From the NCBI GenBank assembly GCA_032027085.1, contig JAVSMS010000001.1, forward strand, positions 124,001-188,000: a stretch of 64,000 bases of DNA. The letters run 5' to 3'. The notes beneath the pieces are model-generated. The model saw only the letters and a list, made by a program, of their open reading frames with translations. It was not told the origin of the DNA and searched no databases. Position numbers and translations under genes: made by a program. Origin of the DNA: Pseudorhodoplanes sp. Lineage in GTDB: Bacteria; Pseudomonadota; Alphaproteobacteria; Rhizobiales; Xanthobacteraceae. How positions within the stretch are numbered: the stretch's first letter is position 1; each line of letters starts with the position of its first letter. Positions 1 through 8,305 of the stretch are shown piece by piece.

Positions 1-1303
1 CGAATGAAGGCGTCGGAACCCGCTGTTCGTTGCGGCCGGTGATGTCGATTGTGTAGAGCGAGGGGCCAGAATTTCCGCCGGGATCGCGGAAGAACATGAT
101 TACGCGTCCGTTCGGCGCGAAGGTCGGGCCCTCGTTGTGGAAGCCATCGGTCAATAGACGTTCGCCGGAACCGTCGGTGCGCATGATGCCGATGCCGAAC
201 CGGCCGCCGCCCTGTTTGGTGAAGGCGATCGTGTCGCCGCGCGGAGACCAGACAGGGGTCGAATAGGTTCCTTCGCCGAAGCTGATGCGCTGCGCGTTGC
301 CGCCGCCCGCGCTCATTACATAAATCTGCTGAGAGCCGCCGCGGTCGGATTCAAAGCAGATGCGCGTGCCGTCCGGCGAATAGGACGGCGCGGTGTCGAT
401 GGCAGGCGTCTGCGTCAGCCGCGACACCGCCTTCGAGCGCAAATCCATCACGAACAGATTGGCGTTCGAGCCCTGCTGCAGGCTCATAATCACGCGCTGT
501 CCGTCCGGCGAGAAGCGCGGCGCGAAGGTCATGCCGGGGAAATTGCCGACGACCTCGCGCTGGCCGGTCTCGATGTTTAGCAAGAGCACCCGCGGATCGC
601 CTTGGCCGAAAGCCATGTAGGTGATCTCCTGCGTCGACGGCGAAAAACGCGGCGTCAACACCAGTTCATCGCCGCGCGTGAGATAGCGCACATTGGCGCC
701 GTCCTGATCCATGATGGTGAGCCGCTTGATGCGACGTTCCTTCGGACCGGATTCATCAATGAAGACCACGCGGGTGTCGAAATAACCCTTCTCGCCGGTG
801 AGCCGTTCATAGATCGCGTCGGAAATGATGTGTCCGATGCGGCGCCAGTTGTCGGGCGACGTGAAATATTGCTGGCCGGCCTGCTGCTGGCCGGCAAACA
901 CGTCCCATAGACGGAATTCGGCTTTCAGCCGTCCATCGCCTTGCCGCGTGACGCGACCGGTGACCAAGGCCTGCGCGTTGATCGCGCGCCAGTCGGCGAA
1001 ACGCGGAACGGCATCCGGGTTGGCGATCTTTTCAATATAGGCCTGCGGATCGATCGGCGCGAACAGACCGGAACGGCGTAGGTTGTTGGTGATGATGCCG
1101 GTGACATTGCGCGAGACTTCGCTGTCCGCCGGAGAACCGCCGACGAAATCCGGCAGCGCGATCGGCATCGGCTGCACATTGCCTTGCGTCACGTCCAGCT
1201 TGAGAGCGGCAAACGCACTGCCCGCATGCAATCCGGCGAAAGCGCCCGCAGTCATGCCGGCACCCATCGCCAGCATGCGCCGGCGCGTCAACTTCAAAGA
1301 CAT
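1..1303 (-). CDS. tolB: Tol-Pal system beta-propeller protein TolB (3' end cut by window edge)
   Basis: Periplasmic TolB links the TolQRA inner-membrane motor to Pal and the outer membrane during cell constriction. The product begins [16 protein letters not shown], a signal peptide with a TRRRML stretch that looks twin-arginine-like, then the mature start near [20 protein letters not shown]. This is the TolB N-terminal domain, followed by WD40-like propeller repeats. 434 codons are visible, and the last visible residues ([19 protein letters not shown]) match the end of the final blade, so only about ten residues lie outside. It follows tolA by 42 bases and is the last visible gene of the tolQRAB operon; pal would be expected just beyond position 1. 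I chose the ATG at 1303 because it gives the complete signal peptide. The identity is secure; the Tat assignment is inference. Confidence 0.95.
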   Translation of the reverse strand, partial: MSLKLTRRRMLAMGAGMTAGAFAGLHAGSAFAALKLDVTQGNVQPMPIALPDFVGGSPADSEVSRNVTGIITNNLRRSGLFAPIDPQAYIEKIANPDAVPRFADWRAINAQALVTGRVTRQGDGRLKAEFRLWDVFAGQQQAGQQYFTSPDNWRRIGHIISDAIYERLTGEKGYFDTRVVFIDESGPKERRIKRLTIMDQDGANVRYLTRGDELVLTPRFSPSTQEITYMAFGQGDPRVLLLNIETGQREVVGNFPGMTFAPRFSPDGQRVIMSLQQGSNANLFVMDLRSKAVSRLTQTPAIDTAPSYSPDGTRICFESDRGGSQQIYVMSAGGGNAQRISFGEGTYSTPVWSPRGDTIAFTKQGGGRFGIGIMRTDGSGERLLTDGFHNEGPTFAPNGRVIMFFRDPGGNSGPSLYTIDITGRNEQRVPTPSF

Positions 1304-1345
1304 GTTCTTGGAATCCCAACCGCTCATCGGTTTCAATCTGTCACT

Positions 1346-2287
1346 TCATCCGCGGAACAGCATATCACGCGGATCGAACGTGACCTCGATATCCTTCCAG
1401 GTCTCGTAAGTTTGCGGCCTGAGCATGTCGAAGGGTTGGCCGCGGAAAATAGCACGGATCGCACTGTCGCGGGCAGATTCGAACATCGGACCGCGGCCGC
1501 TGGTCAAGACCGAAGGCGGTCCGGCGAGCGTGCCATCCGGCCGCAGCAATACGCGCACACGAATGACCATGTCGCCGGCATTGCGGATGCCGATCGGCGG
1601 GTTCCAGAGCTGGATCAGGCGGGCGCGCAATGCATCAAGCTCGCTCTGCGAGAGTTCCGGCGCATTGGCGCCCGGCGCACCGAGCGAGGCGGTGCGGTTG
1701 ATGGTGTCGCCGGTCGCAGCATGACGCTGCGGATCGCGCTTATCAAGCAGAGCTGCAACCTGTGCGGGATCGAATTTCGGCGGTTGCGGCTTTGGCGGCT
1801 TCTTTTGCGGCAACGGAACATTCTTCGCCTCGGCCTTGGCCTCAGTCGGCTTCTCTTCCGGCTTCTTTTTTTCTTCTTTCTTCAGCGCCTCGGCGATCGG
1901 ATCGGCCTTGGGCTCCGGATTTTTTTGCTCGGCCTTTTCCGGCTTCGGCGCCGGCTCAGGCTTGGGCTCGGCCTTTTTCGGCTCAGGCGTCGGAGGCGGC
2001 GGGGTCGCCTCCTTCGGCGTTACGATTTCCTGTTTCTCGGTCAGCTTCTCCGCCTGTTCGAGGACAGGCTTTTTCTCGCCCTGTTTCTCGACCAGCGGCT
2101 TCGGCATTTCCTGCTTCTGGGCGTTGCGCACGCCCTCGGTCATTTTCGAGAATTCGGTGGCGGAGACGAAATCGACCGGGATCGATTCGGCGCCCGCATT
2201 TTCCAGCGGTTTCACGTCGAATACGAGCACGGCCCACAGCAAGACGCCGACATGGGCTGCCGCGGATATAGTGGTCCCCGTCTTCAT
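1346..2287 (-). CDS. tolA: TolA-type envelope protein (TonB/TolA C-terminal domain)
   Basis: 313 aa. TolA transmits the TolQR proton-motive-force motor across the periplasm to TolB/Pal. Seen here: one N-terminal membrane helix (about residues 5-25, ISAAAHVGVLLWAVLVF), a long low-complexity middle (about 60-190) rich in Lys, Glu, Pro and Ala that should form an extended or helical periplasmic stalk, and a C-terminal domain (about 210-313, LIQLWNPPIGIRNAGDMVIRV onwards) with the TonB/TolA-III fold pattern. The gene sits 7 bases downstream of tolR and 42 bases upstream of tolB, the standard tolQRAB order. TolA stalks diverge quickly, so the call rests mainly on architecture and position. Confidence 0.9.
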   Translation of the reverse strand: MKTGTTISAAAHVGVLLWAVLVFDVKPLENAGAESIPVDFVSATEFSKMTEGVRNAQKQEMPKPLVEKQGEKKPVLEQAEKLTEKQEIVTPKEATPPPPTPEPKKAEPKPEPAPKPEKAEQKNPEPKADPIAEALKKEEKKKPEEKPTEAKAEAKNVPLPQKKPPKPQPPKFDPAQVAALLDKRDPQRHAATGDTINRTASLGAPGANAPELSQSELDALRARLIQLWNPPIGIRNAGDMVIRVRVLLRPDGTLAGPPSVLTSGRGPMFESARDSAIRAIFRGQPFDMLRPQTYETWKDIEVTFDPRDMLFRG

Positions 2288-2294
2288 CCCCCGA

Positions 2295-2744
<450 letters not shown>

Positions 2745-2753
2745 GGCTGACCC

Positions 2754-3464
2754 TTATCCCCGCTCATCGATCTGGCGCGACAGAATAGCCGAGAACTCGT
2801 CCGCGAAACCCTCCAGCCGCTGCGACTGCTTGTTCACCTCGGCCACGAACTTGTTATAGAAAATCGTCGCCGGAATGGCGGCAACAAGGCCGATTGCAGT
2901 CGCAAACAGCGCCTCCGCGATGCCCGGCGCCACAACAGCTAACGACGTGTTTTTTGACGCGGCAATCGACTGGAAGCTGTTCATGATGCCCCAGACGGTG
3001 CCGAACAGGCCGATGAAGGGACCGGCCGATCCCACCGTTGCCAGCACCAGCAGACGGCGTTCCAGACGTTCGATCTCGCGCGCGATGGTGACGTCCATCA
3101 CCTTGTCGATGCGCATCTGCAGGCCGGCGAAAGATCGCGCCTGACCCTCGAAGCTGCGCTTCCATTCGCGCATCGCCGCCACAAACAAAGCAGCCATGGA
3201 ATGCGTGGGCCGCGAGGATAGTGAACGATAAAGCTCCTCCAGCGACTGGCCCGACCAGAAGGCTTGCTCGAAACGATCCATCGCACGGCGTGTGCGATTG
3301 AATAGCAGCGTCTTGTCGATGGCGATCGCCCAGACCCAGACCGAACAGACGAGCAGTCCGAGCATCACCAGCTTGACGACCCAGTGCGCCTGCAGGAACA
3401 GGCCGAAAATGGAAAGGTCTGCGGAGACCGGCAAAGCCGACTGCGCAACGTCGGCAGGATTCAT
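2754..3464 (-). CDS. tolQ: Tol-Pal system protein TolQ (MotA/TolQ/ExbB proton channel)
   Basis: 236 aa. Three-helix inner-membrane stator that, with TolR, uses the proton motive force to energise TolA. Helix 1 is about residues 25-45 (VVKLVMLGLLVCSVWVWAIAI). Helices 2 and 3 lie in the C-terminal half, with the family motif GPFIGLFGTVWGIMNSFQ near 145-162 and the GIAEALFATAIGLVAAIPA segment near 180-198. It is the first gene of the tolQRAB operon. Unlike the usual arrangement, ybgC is not immediately upstream: it is at 6481-6957 with four genes between. Confidence 0.97.
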   Translation of the reverse strand: MNPADVAQSALPVSADLSIFGLFLQAHWVVKLVMLGLLVCSVWVWAIAIDKTLLFNRTRRAMDRFEQAFWSGQSLEELYRSLSSRPTHSMAALFVAAMREWKRSFEGQARSFAGLQMRIDKVMDVTIAREIERLERRLLVLATVGSAGPFIGLFGTVWGIMNSFQSIAASKNTSLAVVAPGIAEALFATAIGLVAAIPATIFYNKFVAEVNKQSQRLEGFADEFSAILSRQIDERG

Positions 3465-3803
3465 GGAATTATCCTCATCGGAAGCATCTCAATTGGCACA
3501 TCATTGCGGATCGGCTCGCCCGATTCCGTGCGCCGCACCCTGCCGGACCATTGGGATCGCCGATGGCGCTCGCTGGAGCGCGCTCCGACCCGGAATTCAC
3601 GATGACTTCGCCGTCCACTACAGGCGACCCACGAAATCCCCATGAAACTTGGCCAAACTAGGGCGCGTACCGGCCTTTTCAGACCGTAACCAGCGCCGAT
3701 TGTGGTTAAGGAAGGGTTACAATCGTGAGACGGGAAGGGAAAGCACGATTGAACGTTTTCGGCAGTCGCGACACAAAAAAATACAATAAAAACGGGGGCT
3801 TCT
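3465..3803. other. Divergent intergenic region tolQ / DUF6498 gene, no gene seen
   Basis: 339 bases between two divergently read genes. No convincing coding sequence or RNA gene is visible on either strand. The stretch should hold the promoters of tolQRAB (minus) and of the DUF6498 gene (plus). The right end is unusually A-rich (about 3771-3794, with an ACAAAAAAATACAATAAAAA run) just before a GGGGG Shine-Dalgarno-like element for the TTG start at 3804. I could not fit a good -35/-10 pair with confidence. Confidence 0.5.
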
Positions 3804-4519
3804 TTGAATCTTTATACTCTGATCGCGCTCGCGGGCAATCTGTTCCCTCTGGCGGGCGTCCTTTACTGGAACTGGGACCCGTTCCAGATGCTGATGCTGT
3901 ATTGGGTGGAGACGGTGATCGCCGCCGCTTTCGCGATTGCTCGCATCGGGACCATCCCGAAGAAATTGCTCGGCAGGATCAAGATCAACGGCGTCGAGCG
4001 CCCGGCCACGCACCGCGACCTGATCGAATTGTTCGGCTTGATGGCCGCCACGTTCATCTGCGTGCACATCCTGTTCCTGTGGCTGCTATTGTCCGGCGAC
4101 TGGACCAAGACTGTGCGCGGGCCGATCAGTTTCGTGCGGGTCTTTGTTATGGAATCCGGCGCATGGATTCCGCTGCTGTTCGCATTTGTCGCGGGAGCGA
4201 TCGCCTTTCTCGCTCTCCACCGAGCAAGGAACAGATCGGCGATGACAATCCCTTTTCGGAAAAGAGGCTGCTCGGCGGATTCTATTCGCGCATCATCATG
4301 ATGCATCTGACGATCCTGATCGGCGGCTTCTTCGCTGTTGCGCTCGGCACGACGGGCGCGCTGATGTTCATGGTCGCGCTCAAGATTGCGATCGATTTGA
4401 GATTGCATCTGAAGAACGACTCCCGAAAATCCAAAGCCGCAAATGGCGTGACGACAGCCGCTCTCGTTCCCGCGGGGACGACGAAAGGACAAGGCATTGC
4501 CAAGCGCGACCCGGAATGA
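3804..4519 (+). pseudogene. DUF6498-like integral membrane protein gene, interrupted by a frameshift
   Basis: The first part (3804 to about 4220) reads in one frame as a polytopic membrane protein with the family-like opening NLFPLAGVLYWNWDPFQMLM and LYWVETVIAAAFAI, then helices at FGLMAATFICVHILFLWLLL and SGAWIPLLFAFVAGAIAFL. Near 4212-4225 the good reading moves to the -1 frame, which continues PSKEQIGDDNPFSEKR, GGFYSRIIMMHLTILIGGFF and ALMFMVALKIAIDLRLHLKN to a stop at 4519. Those are the missing last two helices. One lost base would explain this; it may be a real mutation or a sequencing error. The start is a TTG behind GGGGG. The last 30 or so codons run into repeat-like DNA. The DUF6498 name is from memory of its YWxE/NLxP pattern. 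Function unknown. Confidence 0.7.
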
Positions 4520-4621
4520 CGGTTGTGGTGCCAGTTCGTAACGCTTTCGCCACAAGCTGCGCACAAAGAAAAACCGCCCGCAGCTTGCGCCGCAGACGGT
4601 TTCAGAACGCTGAAACCCGGA

Positions 4622-5089
4622 TCACGATTGGGGGGCAGGTGGTGAATTATCCGAGGCTCGGCGGCGTTCGGCCATGAACTGGTCGAATTCGGATTTGTCT
4701 TTCGCGAAACGCAGGCGCTCCAGGAATTCCTGGAATTCGCGCTGCTCGTCTTCGAGGCGGCGCAGCGTTTCCGCGCGATAATCATCGAACGCCTTGTTGC
4801 CGGACGACGGCGGCTGCCAGAAACCGCCGCTGCGCATGCGGTCCATCTTTGCCTGCATGCGATCCACCTTGTGCTGCCAGCGCTCCATCCCGCGATATCC
4901 GCATCCCATTGATCTGCTCCAAATCATGAAGGCCAATGCCGCGAGGCCGATCGGCCACCACAGCAGAAAGCCGATAAAGACGAGGGCGATGACCGCCGGC
5001 TTCGGCAATCCCGCGGCACGTCTTTCCCATTCACTGAACTGGGCGGCCCAGCCTGTATCGGCGGTGCCGGCTGTGGTGCCTGTTGCCAT
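4622..5089 (-). CDS. DUF2852 domain-containing membrane protein
   Basis: 155 aa from the ATG at 5089, which has a GGGAG ribosome site 7 bases upstream; an ATG seven codons earlier has none. One or two hydrophobic helices near residues 30-60 (VIALVFIGFLLWWPIGLAALAFMIW) are followed by a Cys-Gly-Arg-Met segment and a strongly charged helical tail (about 95-140, ETLRRLEDEQREFQEFLERL) that should be cytoplasmic and coiled-coil-like. This is the pattern of DUF2852, a Rhizobiales family of unknown function. The promoter region carries a 19-bp palindrome (5115-5133) of the same form as the one at the start of the tetR gene just upstream, so it is probably a target of that regulator. Confidence 0.85.
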   Translation of the reverse strand: MATGTTAGTADTGWAAQFSEWERRAAGLPKPAVIALVFIGFLLWWPIGLAALAFMIWSRSMGCGYRGMERWQHKVDRMQAKMDRMRSGGFWQPPSSGNKAFDDYRAETLRRLEDEQREFQEFLERLRFAKDKSEFDQFMAERRRASDNSPPAPQS

Positions 5090-5114
5090 CCTGGTCTCCC
5101 TGTGAGGCATGTGA

Positions 5115-5133
5115 ATGTTAATAACATTAACAT
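5115..5133. promoter_or_regulatory. 19-bp palindrome upstream of DUF2852, probable TetR operator
   Basis: Sequence ATGTTAATAACATTAACAT: perfect 8-bp arms around a 3-base centre, lying 25 bases before the DUF2852 start. The outer ATGT...ACAT halves and the 19-bp length match the palindrome at 5836-5854 that covers the tetR start. Two sites of one design in front of a TetR gene and its neighbour are the usual sign of a local regulon. Binding is inference. Confidence 0.7.
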
Positions 5134-5195
5134 AGAGCAGAGAGGCTGCTCGGTCAAGGACGGGCGGGCGATTTTTTTGAGACCGCGGGGCGGGA

Positions 5196-5837
5196 TCAGG
5201 CCTGGCCGCCGAGACCGAGACCCTTGAGATAGATAAGCGCCTCGGCTTCCAACAGGTCCTCGGCCGACATTGGCAGCTTGCGCTGCGACCCCTCGCCGCG
5301 CGCGAAAAGGGACGCGATACCGTGCGACATCGACCAGATATGCAGCGCCATCATCAGCGCAGGCGGGCGCTCCTTGCTCGGCAAGGCGCCAGCCAGGACC
5401 TCGCAGGCATTGCGGACGATCGCGAAGGCGCGATCGCCTGCCGCGCGCAGCTCGGGGGTCGCGTCCATCGGAATGCCGGCCTCGAACATCGCCGAATAGA
5501 AGGCCGGTTCCTCGCGTGCGAAGGCGAGATAGGCCTTGCCGACGCGCTGGAATGCAGTAGGTGGATTCGGCTTCCCCTCGTCCCAGGCGCGCGAGAGACG
5601 CTCCTCGAAGGCCACGAATCCTCGCAGCGCGACATCCGACAACAAGTCTTCCCGGTCGCGATAATGGCGATACGGCGCCGCCGCGCTTACGCCCGCCCAA
5701 CGCGCAGCATCCGCGAAGGTGAAGCCGGCAGGCCCCTTCTCCGCGATCAGTTCGAGCGCGGCGCGCACCAAGGCTTCCTTCAGGTTGCCGTGATGATAGC
5801 CGCGCGGGCCGCGTCCGCCATGTTTTGACCAGACCAT
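5196..5837 (-). CDS. TetR/AcrR family transcriptional regulator (WHG-type C-terminal domain)
   Basis: 213 aa. One-component repressor. The N-terminal HTH runs from about residue 15 to 65 (HHGNLKEALVRAALELIAEK, then FTFADAARWAGVSAAAPYRH). The C-terminal ligand domain contains HIWSMSHGIASLF, the W..HG signature of the TetR_C WHG subgroup. The start is odd: the ATG at 5837 lies inside a palindromic operator and has no ribosome site, so the message may be leaderless or translation may begin elsewhere. It is upstream of DUF2852 on the same strand with its own second operator between them, so autoregulation plus control of DUF2852 is likely. The ligand is unknown. Confidence 0.92.
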   Translation of the reverse strand: MVWSKHGGRGPRGYHHGNLKEALVRAALELIAEKGPAGFTFADAARWAGVSAAAPYRHYRDREDLLSDVALRGFVAFEERLSRAWDEGKPNPPTAFQRVGKAYLAFAREEPAFYSAMFEAGIPMDATPELRAAGDRAFAIVRNACEVLAGALPSKERPPALMMALHIWSMSHGIASLFARGEGSQRKLPMSAEDLLEAEALIYLKGLGLGGQA

Positions 5838-5854
5838 GTAAAGGGCATTTACAT
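5836..5854. promoter_or_regulatory. 19-bp palindrome over the tetR start, probable autoregulatory operator
   Basis: Sequence ATGTAAAGGGCATTTACAT: perfect 7-bp arms around a 5-base centre. It overlaps the first codon of the tetR gene (minus strand ATG at 5835-5837). A repressor bound here would block transcription start or early elongation. It shares length and outer ATGT/ACAT bases with 5115-5133. Confidence 0.7.
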
Positions 5855-5898
5855 CAGTCGGCCGGCTGCGTCGATGGCATGGCCATCAGCCGCGCGCA

Positions 5899-6471
5899 TT
5901 ATCGCTGCGGCGGCCCTTGCAGCGGCAAGCGATCGAAGAGTGTCGGGCCGCCGGGCTGCGCACCTTCGATCGTGAGCAGGCGCAACTTGGTGACGGTTCC
6001 GCCAGGCGCAGAAAAGCCGCCGGTTCTGCCGCCGGCGGCCAGCACGCGATGACAGGGAATGATCAGCGGGATTGGATTTTCGCCGAGCGCCTGTCCGACC
6101 GCGCGCGCCAGCGATTTGTCGCCAAGACGCTCGGCAACTTCGCCATAGGTCAGCGTCGAGCCGGGCGGGATTGAACGCGCGACCGCATAGACCTTACGAT
6201 TGAACGCCGACAGACCTTCAAGATCGAGCGCAACAGCGGCGAGATCGCTCGCTTTGCCTTCGAGCAGCGCCGTCATTCCGGCGATGGCCTGCGTCACGCT
6301 GTGCGGCGGGTCTGTTTCCAGGGCGCCCGGGAAACGCTTGCGCACACACTCGTGGGTTGCGTGCCCGTCCCGTTCCAGAAGCTGCACGCCAACGATGCCG
6401 CGCCCGCTCCAGATCACGGCGCAAGCGCCGACGGCGGTGTCGAACAGCGCAAAGGCAAGACTAGCTGTCAT
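5899..6471 (-). CDS. ogt: Methylated-DNA--protein-cysteine methyltransferase (MGMT/Ogt type)
   Basis: 190 aa. Suicide repair protein that moves the alkyl group from O6-alkylguanine to its own cysteine. The C-terminal half holds the helix-turn-helix TYGEVAERLGDKSLARAVGQ, the Asn hinge (GENPIPLIIP) and the active-site PCHRV near residue 146, followed by GGFSAPGG. The N-terminal half is a shorter, less conserved RNase H-like domain, as in Ogt. It starts 9 bases after the ybgC stop, so it probably rides on the ruv-ybgC transcript, a sensible place for a DNA repair gene. Confidence 0.95.
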   Translation of the reverse strand: MTASLAFALFDTAVGACAVIWSGRGIVGVQLLERDGHATHECVRKRFPGALETDPPHSVTQAIAGMTALLEGKASDLAAVALDLEGLSAFNRKVYAVARSIPPGSTLTYGEVAERLGDKSLARAVGQALGENPIPLIIPCHRVLAAGGRTGGFSAPGGTVTKLRLLTIEGAQPGGPTLFDRLPLQGPPQR

Positions 6472-6480
6472 GCCTTCAAG

Positions 6481-6957
6481 TTAAGGCGCGTGACCGATTT
6501 TTCCACCCGCTTCCTGATCCGCCTTCATCGCAATGCGCAGCGGCTTCGGGATCGGCTTGGCGCGACCGTTGGAGACGAAGGCAACGCGCACATGCGCCTC
6601 CACCAACAGCTCGTCGTCGCGCATCACGCGCTGGTGCAGAGTGACCGACGCGCCTTTCACCTCCGAGGGTTCGGTGACGACATGCAGGATATCGTCCATC
6701 ACCGCCGGCTTGTAGAAATCGAGCGTCATCGAGCGCACGACAAAGGCAAATCCCGGCGCTTCCTTTTCCGTTTCCTCGAACAGCTTGCGATGATCGGCGC
6801 CGATCAGCCGCAGATAATTGGTGCGGCCGCGCTCCATGAAGCGCAGGTAATTGGCGTGATAGACGATGCCGGAGAAGTCGGTGTCTTCGTAATAGACCCG
6901 CACTGGCTGGATGTGCCGGCCGTCGCAGATTTCGCCGTCGAGATGTGTTGTCGTCAC
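6481..6957 (-). CDS. ybgC: Tol-Pal-associated acyl-CoA thioesterase YbgC (4-hydroxybenzoyl-CoA thioesterase family)
   Basis: 158 aa from a GTG at 6957 that has GGAG about 9 bases upstream. The open frame extends further but the extra 79 residues overlap the preceding gene and are not protein-like. Single hotdog domain. The signature VRVYYEDTDFSGIVYHANYLRF carries the catalytic Asp, and SMTLDFYKPAVMDD follows. Hydrolyses short acyl-CoA or acyl-ACP thioesters at the membrane and is normally the first gene of the tol operon. Here it ends the ruv operon and is separated from tolQ by about 3 kb. Confidence 0.95.
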   Translation of the reverse strand: MTTTHLDGEICDGRHIQPVRVYYEDTDFSGIVYHANYLRFMERGRTNYLRLIGADHRKLFEETEKEAPGFAFVVRSMTLDFYKPAVMDDILHVVTEPSEVKGASVTLHQRVMRDDELLVEAHVRVAFVSNGRAKPIPKPLRIAMKADQEAGGKIGHAP

Positions 6958-6985
6958 TGCTCCGGGCTCCGAGGCGGGCCCAGGC

Positions 6986-8305
6986 TCAGTTGTCCCAATG
7001 CCGCCCTTGAATGATCGCGTCGAGCCGCGCCTTGAGCGGCTCAGGCTCGCTCCAATACCACACTCCGCCGAGCAGCCAACGAACCTTGTCATCGGCATTG
7101 GCTTCCCGCTTGATCCGATCGATGGTGTCCATGCTGATGACGTCTTCCAGCAAGCCCGCGGCCAAGAGACCAAGCAGGCTTTGGTCCTGCTCAATCTTCA
7201 AAATTTCCAGAATCAGGTCGATCACCATGTCCGGATTGCATTTCAGCAGCCCGCTTTCATGGCCGCGGAGGGCGTGCCAATTGTCGTCGCGATCCTTGTT
7301 GGACTTGCTGTGCTGCTCAACCCATGCGCGCGCGAGTTCGGCAACGGACATGGACTCAAACGAAATCGGCGCTGTTCGCAGAGCATGGGCATCCTGAGCG
7401 GCCCGCCAGCCGTGCTCATCCGCCACTGCCGCCAAACGCGCCTTGATCGAGTCGTCCGTTGCCCACCAATACGCGCCGCCCAGGAGCCAGCGCAGCCTCT
7501 CATTCGTGCGCGCCTCCTGCTCGATGCGATCGACGAGCAGCGCGGAATGACGATTCACAAGAGGGGCGAACACGCGCCGACCCAGTTCGAGCAGCAACGC
7601 ATCTTCTGCGCCAGATCTCAGGACTTCGAGCAGCATTTCGAAGCCACGCTCGGGCTGACGGTGCGGAAGATGATCAAAATAGACCAGTTCCTTCCAGTTT
7701 TCCCCTGTCCGATCCTTCACGCCGAAGCATTGCAATTCCTGCCAGCGCGCAGCGAGAGACTTGACTGGCATCTCATCGAGTTTCCGAGACACGTCGTCCG
7801 GCACAGTCGCGCCCGGGATCGGCTCAGTCGACCATTTCCCGGCGTCGTCGACGAAACTCATGGCAGCCTCTGCGGAACGTCCCGAAGTTAGTGTCGGGAG
7901 TCCGCAAAAGGTTCGATCTATGGCCAGCGGCAGAACGTGGTCGCGCGTCAGCGGGGCCAGCAGCTGCGCCCCCGGGTGCGCGGGATCAACCCAGATGATC
8001 TCGTCGATTTCCGCCGCGGGCTTGATGTCGCCGGCCACTTCAACCCGGTAGACAACTGCTTTGACCTCGCGGCCAGGCTCGTTCGCGGCGGCGCAGGTGA
8101 ATTCACCCAGATGGCGAACGCTGTTGGGGACGACCTTGCAACCCAGTTCTTCGCCGATCTCGCGCGCCAGCGCCACCTCGTCGGTTTCTCCAGCATCGCG
8201 TTTGCCGCCCGGCTGCATGAAGGCCTGCGTGCCGCGCTTGCGCACCAGCAGCGCCTTTCCCTCGGAATTGCGGATCAATGCGGCGACGACTTCTATCGGC
8301 GGCAT
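6986..8305 (-). CDS. NUDIX hydrolase fused to two DUF6869-like repeats
   Basis: 439 aa. Residues 1-135 are a NUDIX domain with a full NUDIX box (GKRDAGE...REIGEELG, about 34-56), so pyrophosphohydrolase activity on a nucleotide-type substrate is likely. After a 20-residue linker (about 130-150) come two related helical units: each ends in a near-identical motif, RWLLGGAYWW...IKARLAAV and RWLLGGVWYW...LKARLDAI, about 130 residues apart, resembling DUF6869. An ATG at 7861 behind AGAGG could allow the second half to be made alone. The start shares ATGA with the ruvB stop, so translation is coupled to ruvB. I know of no described function for this architecture. Confidence 0.85.
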   Translation of the reverse strand: MPPIEVVAALIRNSEGKALLVRKRGTQAFMQPGGKRDAGETDEVALAREIGEELGCKVVPNSVRHLGEFTCAAANEPGREVKAVVYRVEVAGDIKPAAEIDEIIWVDPAHPGAQLLAPLTRDHVLPLAIDRTFCGLPTLTSGRSAEAAMSFVDDAGKWSTEPIPGATVPDDVSRKLDEMPVKSLAARWQELQCFGVKDRTGENWKELVYFDHLPHRQPERGFEMLLEVLRSGAEDALLLELGRRVFAPLVNRHSALLVDRIEQEARTNERLRWLLGGAYWWATDDSIKARLAAVADEHGWRAAQDAHALRTAPISFESMSVAELARAWVEQHSKSNKDRDDNWHALRGHESGLLKCNPDMVIDLILEILKIEQDQSLLGLLAAGLLEDVISMDTIDRIKREANADDKVRWLLGGVWYWSEPEPLKARLDAIIQGRHWDN

